From NCBI GenBank assembly GCA_046329495.1, contig JAXLUO010000003.1, forward strand, positions 310,001-374,000: DNA of 64,000 bases, given 5' to 3'. The stretch comes from Bog-950 sp046329495. GTDB lineage: Bacteria; Bacteroidota; Bacteroidia; Chitinophagales; LD1. Below are positions 61,179 through 64,000 of this stretch, piece by piece. A model generated the notes under the pieces. It searched no databases, was not told the DNA's origin, and was given only the letters and a program-made list of their open reading frames with translations. A program made the position numbers and the translations under genes. Each line of letters starts with the position of its first letter. Within the stretch, counting starts at the first letter, position 1.

Positions 61179-61325
61179 CCTTTATGTGGATATCATACAC
61201 TTTTGAACACATGTTTCGTTACTGTGTTCAGTAAATAGGTCGTATTGGCATTAAAATACATGGGTAAATGCACAAAAGGCTGCACTTGCAGTTAGTTTTA
61301 ACAATAATGTGCCGGAAGGAATGGC

Positions 61326-61730
61326 CTACTTAAGGCAAATAAGTGTGCTGCCGTAGCCGAAGCGGCTGTGGTAATCGTTATTATAGGAGCGCACTTGGGG
61401 GTGTTTCTCCAGTATTTTGTAGATCTCGGCTTTTAGCTTGCCTTTACCGTGGCCATGCACTACACGAAATTCCATTTTACCCGAGGCAATGGCCTTGTCC
61501 AGTGCTTTTTCGAATTCATCGATCTGGTGAAACAGGGCATCCTGCGGAGCAATGCGACCCGGGCCAACCTGGGTGGGGTGCAGGTGCAGGTCTATCACAT
61601 CATCGCCGCCCGAAACCTTGGTGTTATATTTGGGGTTGGCGGCACCCATCAGGTACATACGCAGTAACTCTGCATCCACCTGTTGGTTGCTGTGATGTGT
61701 GCGGTCGTATTTTTTATCCTTTTTACCCAC
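61326..61730 (-). CDS. Smr/MutS2-type domain protein
   Basis: 134 residues. The C-terminal 85 residues match the Smr (small MutS-related) domain: VIDLHLHPTQV (the DLHLH motif), then FEKALDKAIASGKMEFRVVHGHGKGKLK, written in pieces as IASGKMEFRVVHGHGKGKLK, and a final GYGSTLI. Smr domains nick DNA or bind nucleic acid; here the domain is stand-alone with an N-terminal 45-residue basic arm (MGKKDKKYDRTHHSNQQ). Function otherwise unknown. It starts 3 bp after the PH-domain gene's stop, so they are cotranscribed. Confidence 0.88.
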   Translation of the reverse strand: MGKKDKKYDRTHHSNQQVDAELLRMYLMGAANPKYNTKVSGGDDVIDLHLHPTQVGPGRIAPQDALFHQIDEFEKALDKAIASGKMEFRVVHGHGKGKLKAEIYKILEKHPQVRSYNNDYHSRFGYGSTLICLK

Positions 61731-61733
61731 GGC

Positions 61734-62105
61734 TTAGCTCGATACCTCCTGGAACTTTTTACGGAACTCGGTTGGGGCGGCAATGTTAGGGAATTCCTCG
61801 CGCGTGCCACCCGTGCCAATTATAATAATAGTGCCATAACCCAAAAGGCGACCCATTATGCTTTGGTCAACGTTTACGGTTTCAATTTTATTGAGGTTCA
61901 TTTCGAGCGTGTGGCGTGAAATGAGTCCGGTTTTGCAGATGATGCGCTTGTTGGTGACTACAAATTCATCACTCCAGCGGGCCAGGGCGGGTGCAATAAA
62001 CAGGGTAAGCAGGCCTTTCAGGCTAAAGAAGATGGTCCAGTGGTATTTGGTTTCAAATACCACATGTTCATCGCGGATTAGATTATTGTTGACATAGTGC
62101 CCCAT
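61734..62105 (-). CDS. Bacterial PH domain (bPH2, YdbS-like) membrane protein
   Basis: 123 residues. Two hydrophobic stretches (about residues 23-45) precede a bPH2 domain with WSDEFVVTNKRIICKTGLIS, then LEMNLNKIETVNVDQSIMGRLLGYGTIIIIGTGGTRE. The conserved ITNKRI-like and L.KIE.V.. steps and the G.I.I.GTGG strand match the YdbS/YdbT family, whose members are membrane-associated with unclear function. It is followed closely by the Smr gene. Confidence 0.9.
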   Translation of the reverse strand: MGHYVNNNLIRDEHVVFETKYHWTIFFSLKGLLTLFIAPALARWSDEFVVTNKRIICKTGLISRHTLEMNLNKIETVNVDQSIMGRLLGYGTIIIIGTGGTREEFPNIAAPTEFRKKFQEVSS

Positions 62106-62154
62106 GGCGTGTTACAATTTTGCGGGCGAAAATAATGAACGTAGGAGAATGAAC

Positions 62155-62194
62155 ACCCGTAAAAACGGAACGGGGCGCCCTAAGCAACCCCGTT
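62155..62194 (-). terminator. Terminator of the 41-residue reading frame
   Basis: Stem AACGGGG (62169-62175) with CCCCGTT (62188-62194). On the minus strand the stem is followed, after CC, by GTTTTTAC. Confidence 0.6.
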
Positions 62195-62223
62195 CACCCC
62201 TAAACCATCTATAAAAAGTTGTG

Positions 62224-62349
62224 TTATGCTTCGTCTTCGTCGCCGGAAAGCACCTTAATGAACCTGAAAAACAGATCGAAAGGCAAGCTCAGAATATTGA
62301 ACGCAAGAATCAATACGAACGTGAAGAACACGGGCAATGTCCGGAGCAT
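62224..62349 (-). CDS. 41-residue predicted membrane peptide
   Basis: A short minus-strand frame: MLRTLPVFFTFVLILAFNIL, then SLPFDLFFRFIKVLSGDEDEA. It has one hydrophobic span (residues 5-28), a second amphipathic stretch and an acidic tail. It is followed 30 bp later by a hairpin terminator, which supports a real transcription unit. It may be a small leader or membrane peptide; no family is recognised, and it could also be a chance frame. Confidence 0.5.
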   Translation of the reverse strand: MLRTLPVFFTFVLILAFNILSLPFDLFFRFIKVLSGDEDEA

Positions 62350-62436
62350 AGCTATCTATTTAAAGGTTAAAAAATCGGTTTCCGTAAGGCCGGCAACTCT
62401 TCTGCACGCGGAGTTCCACTTCCTGTGCCGGGCTTT

Positions 62437-62443
62437 AAAAAAA
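62437..62443 (-). terminator. T run after the tRNA-like RNA
   Basis: Seven T on the minus strand begin 3 nt after the discriminator region (GCAC-TTTTTTT); combined with the acceptor/T-arm stem this could end transcription. Confidence 0.5.
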
Positions 62444-62446
62444 GTG

Positions 62447-62596
62447 CTGTTGGGGTAGGAGTCGAACCTACACAGGGCGGTTAGCCATCGTTGCAGATGA
62501 TTGTGGTTAACCCAACCATCATCCGCAACTATGATTTATTCCGGAATCCCTACCCCCGAGACAGGAGGGCATGTCTGCCAGTTTCATCACCCAACA
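62447..62596 (-). ncRNA. tRNA-like RNA with 81-nt variable region
   Basis: The minus strand folds as a tRNA. The 7-bp acceptor is TGTTGGG with CCCAACA, the T arm is GTAGG-TTCGACT-CCTAC directly before it, the D arm is ATG-AAACTGGCAGA-CAT, and a 5-bp anticodon stem CCCTC/GGGGG carries loop CTGTCTC. Position 33 is T, the triplet read as anticodon is GTC (Asp), and position 37 is T, where purines are normal. The D loop looks like tRNA-Leu. The region between anticodon stem and T stem is 81 nt, far beyond any normal variable arm, with a 12-bp hairpin (62490-62501 with 62518-62529) and AGGG/CCCT closing pair. The hairpin's one non-Watson-Crick pair is G-U on this strand only, which favours the minus strand. 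Discriminator base is G, followed by CA, not CCA. It is not a standard tRNA or tmRNA. Confidence 0.65.
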
Positions 62597-62618
62597 ATGT
62601 TTGTATCAGAACGATAGT

Positions 62619-62650
62619 GCAAAGATAAGCGGTAGGCTTATTTCTTGCAA
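62619..62650 (-). promoter_or_regulatory. Promoter of the tRNA-like RNA
   Basis: Minus-strand TTG (62648-62650), 20-bp spacer, TATCTTTGC (62619-62627). The predicted start near 62612 is about 15 nt before the tRNA-like 5' end. This is a full Bacteroidota promoter. Confidence 0.65.
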
Positions 62651-62690
62651 ATAATTTAAAGAAAATGAGTTTTATTTACAGTAAAATCAA

Positions 62691-62699
62691 TAAATTTGC
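62691..62699 (+). promoter_or_regulatory. Candidate -7 element for the Lrp-family gene
   Basis: TAAATTTGC matches TAnnTTTGC, 40 bp before the ATG. No TTG is found at the -33 distance. Confidence 0.4.
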
Positions 62700-62738
62700 T
62701 TTTAGTTGTTTTTTTATCAAAATGGAGGGCTAAAACGT

Positions 62739-63221
62739 ATGTCTGATTATCAAATTGACAATCTGGATTTAAAGATCCTGAACCTTTTAATGCAAAATGC
62801 CTTTATGCCTTACACTGAAATAGGGAAGGAATTATATGTGTCTCCGGGTACGGTGCACGTACGTATGAATAAAATGCAGAAGATGGGCGTGGTGCAGAAT
62901 CCGCAGTTGCATGTAAACTTTGCCAAGCTGGGCCTGGATGTTACGGCGTTTATAGGTGTGTTCCTAATCCGTAGCGACCAGTACGATAAGGTAGTAAATG
63001 CCCTTAAGAAGATTGAGGAAGTAATTTCGTGCCACTATACTACAGGTAACTATAGTTTGTTTTTAAAGGTGGTATGCCGCGATACCCAGCACTTGCGCGA
63101 AGTGCTGCACGATAAGTTGCAGCGAATTGAAGGGATTAACAGAACGGAGACGTTGATATCGCTGGAGGAGAGCTTTAGCCGGCCGTTGCACATTAAGGTG
63201 GATGAACCTAAGAAGAAGTAG
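62739..63221 (+). CDS. Lrp/AsnC family transcriptional regulator
   Basis: 160 residues from ATG (MSDYQIDNLDLKILNLL); a further frame extension of 11 codons upstream is not needed. Lrp/AsnC proteins bind DNA with an N-terminal helix-turn-helix, here DLKILNLLMQNAFMPYTEIG and VSPGTVHVRMNKMQKMGVV (residues 25-60), and sense amino acids through a C-terminal ACT-like RAM domain (residues about 75-150: VTAFIGVFLIR ... CHYTTGNYSLFLKVVC). The ligand is unknown. It is transcribed divergently from the tRNA-like RNA, with both promoters in the gap, and ends in a clear terminator. Confidence 0.93.
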   Translation: MSDYQIDNLDLKILNLLMQNAFMPYTEIGKELYVSPGTVHVRMNKMQKMGVVQNPQLHVNFAKLGLDVTAFIGVFLIRSDQYDKVVNALKKIEEVISCHYTTGNYSLFLKVVCRDTQHLREVLHDKLQRIEGINRTETLISLEESFSRPLHIKVDEPKKK

Positions 63222-63226
63222 GGGCA

Positions 63227-63256
63227 TAAAAAAAACCTGCACAGCAGGTTCTTTTT
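63227..63256 (+). terminator. Terminator of the Lrp-family gene
   Basis: Stem AACCTGC/GCAGGTT (63234-63240 with 63244-63250), preceded by A8 and followed by CTTTTT. It is 6 bp past the stop. Confidence 0.92.
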
Positions 63257-63354
63257 ATCAGTGTTTTCGCTGATGGTTGGGTCCAGCGGTTAGGCTGCCC
63301 CGCTTTCATAGTATCGAAGTTGGGCGCTTCGAGCAGGGTTTCAAACTGCTCATA

Positions 63355-63378
63355 TCCCAAAAAGACGTATTTGTCTTT
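63355..63378 (-). terminator. Terminator of the LytTR response-regulator gene
   Basis: Stem AAAGAC/GTCTTT (63361-63366 with 63373-63378); on the minus strand followed by TTTTTGGG. A second hairpin AATACT/AGTATT lies just before it on the transcript. It lies about 80 bp past the gene. Confidence 0.55.
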
Positions 63379-63455
63379 AATACTGCAACCAAGTATTCGC
63401 GGAAGGGCGGGTTTAGGGAGTAAGTGTAACGAAACAGGGTGTAAGCGTTTGGCCG

Positions 63456-64000
63456 TTAATCCACTATACGGGTATATTTATTAAGAATATCCAGAAAGTC
63501 ATCGCGTTTACGGAAGCTGACTTCAACTTTAGCGCCGTTGCTTAATTCCACGCTTCCGCCTTTGCCTTTCGTATAACTACGGATGTGGTCCATATTAACT
63601 AAATGACTATCATGAATGCGGTAGAATCCGGCATCGCTCAGTAACTCATCAAATTTTGAAAGTGATTTGGATATGATGAGTTCCTTACGGTTGGTAAAAT
63701 GCACAATGCTGTATTTGCTGGCGGCCTGAATCATGATAATGTCTGCTAATTCGGCAATTACGATGCCTTCGTTACTGCGCAGTGATATACGGGTTGGCTT
63801 CGCGTCGGAACTTTTAACCGGCAACTGGCCTGCATCGCGGCGTTTTTCGAAGCGCTGGATGGCTTCGGCAAGGTCATCGGGTGTGATGGGTTTTAGCAGA
63901 TAATGCAGGGCCTGGTAGTCGAATGCCTTTGCCGCAAAATGCTCGTACGCGGTGGTAAATACTATCTCCGGGCCTTTGGCACGAACATACTCCAATACCT
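63456..64000 (-). CDS. LytTR-family response regulator, partial (N terminus outside window)
   Basis: At least 181 residues; the frame stays open to the window edge, so the start is outside. The N-terminal receiver domain is cut, its end visible as PEIVFTTAYEHFAAKAFDYQALHYLLKP, here shown in two pieces: IVFTTAYEHFAAKAF and the switch YLLKP, with the conserved K of the last helix. A linker follows, then a LytTR DNA-binding domain (residues about 68-175: ISLRSNEGIVIAELADIIMI, YSIVHFTN, FYRIHDSHLVNMDHIRSYT, FRKRDDFLDIL). Such regulators are usually paired with a sensor kinase of the His_kinase/LytS type; the partner may lie outside the window. Confidence 0.93.
   Translation of the reverse strand, partial: VLEYVRAKGPEIVFTTAYEHFAAKAFDYQALHYLLKPITPDDLAEAIQRFEKRRDAGQLPVKSSDAKPTRISLRSNEGIVIAELADIIMIQAASKYSIVHFTNRKELIISKSLSKFDELLSDAGFYRIHDSHLVNMDHIRSYTKGKGGSVELSNGAKVEVSFRKRDDFLDILNKYTRIVD

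Noticed and set aside
62219..62458. 79-codon plus-strand frame opposite the small membrane frame
   Set aside because: It runs antisense through the tRNA-like 3' end and a better-supported minus-strand unit; basic low-complexity composition.
62447..62596. tmRNA or intron-containing tRNA
   Set aside because: No tag reading frame or pseudoknot domain of tmRNA size; no alternative 3' anticodon strand GAGGG downstream that an intron model would need.

Overview
The window comes from a Bacteroidota (Bacteroidetes) chromosome of moderate GC content. The evidence is a type IX secretion system (T9SS) pair porU-porV, several secreted proteins with C-terminal T9SS sorting domains, SprB-type gliding repeats, the Bacteroidota-only small ribosomal protein of the DUF4295/bL38 family behind rpmB-rpmG, and promoters of the form TTG-N19/20-TAnnTTTGC. 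The gene content is closest in style to Chitinophagales/Sphingobacteriales/Flavobacteriales-like environmental lineages; I cannot place it more finely. No rRNA, CRISPR array, prophage or complete IS element is visible. LAYOUT. 1-11.7 kb: the end of an unidentified gene, then a tight minus-strand run gpmI-nth-CDF exporter-methyltransferase-NUDIX hydrolase with a terminator, a divergent OmpA-type protein, a DUF4783 protein, and a recQ-glycosyltransferase-glycosyltransferase run whose genes overlap. 11.8-26.7 kb: a large AsmA-type envelope protein, a flotillin-like SPFH protein, two tandem M43 metalloproteases with T9SS signals, yraN, and a 1958-residue SprB-repeat surface protein. 26.9-32.2 kb: housekeeping genes icd, rpmB-rpmG-bL38, ftsY, rimO, interrupted by a GxxExxY gene flanked by inverted GATTACAC repeats. 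32.2-36.6 kb: a TonB-dependent receptor locus with a His-rich membrane protein, a lipoprotein and a 38-residue membrane peptide, then an M48 protease and a K+ channel. 37.6-44.6 kb: porU-porV and an AcpH-like gene. 44.6-49.8 kb: tyrS, a lipoprotein, pabB, purA, a STAS protein and a Fur-family regulator. 50-55.6 kb: accessory region with palindromes, three secreted proteins, and a REP-associated transposase (RAYT) framed by REPIN-like palindrome pairs. 55.6-64 kb: a Rel/Spo enzyme, an oxidosqualene cyclase of the sterol type, small envelope proteins, a tRNA-like RNA with its own promoter, an Lrp-family regulator and the end of a LytTR response regulator. HOW THE GENES CONNECT. PorU and PorV act at the outer membrane to process and shuttle T9SS cargo; at least four clients (two M43 proteases, the SprB-repeat protein, the 503-residue protein) lie in the same window. 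MOST NOTABLE. (1) A roughly 150-nt minus-strand RNA at 62447-62596 has a perfect tRNA acceptor stem, D arm and T arm, but a non-standard anticodon loop and an 81-nt variable region dominated by a 12-bp hairpin; it has a well-formed promoter upstream and a T7 run downstream. I cannot match it to a known RNA. (2) The triterpene cyclase has the DCTAE motif of oxidosqualene cyclases, not the DXDD of squalene-hopene cyclases, and carries cycloartenol-synthase-type active-site residues. (3) The RAYT/REPIN and GxxExxY cassettes are two separate single-gene, palindrome-flanked islands.
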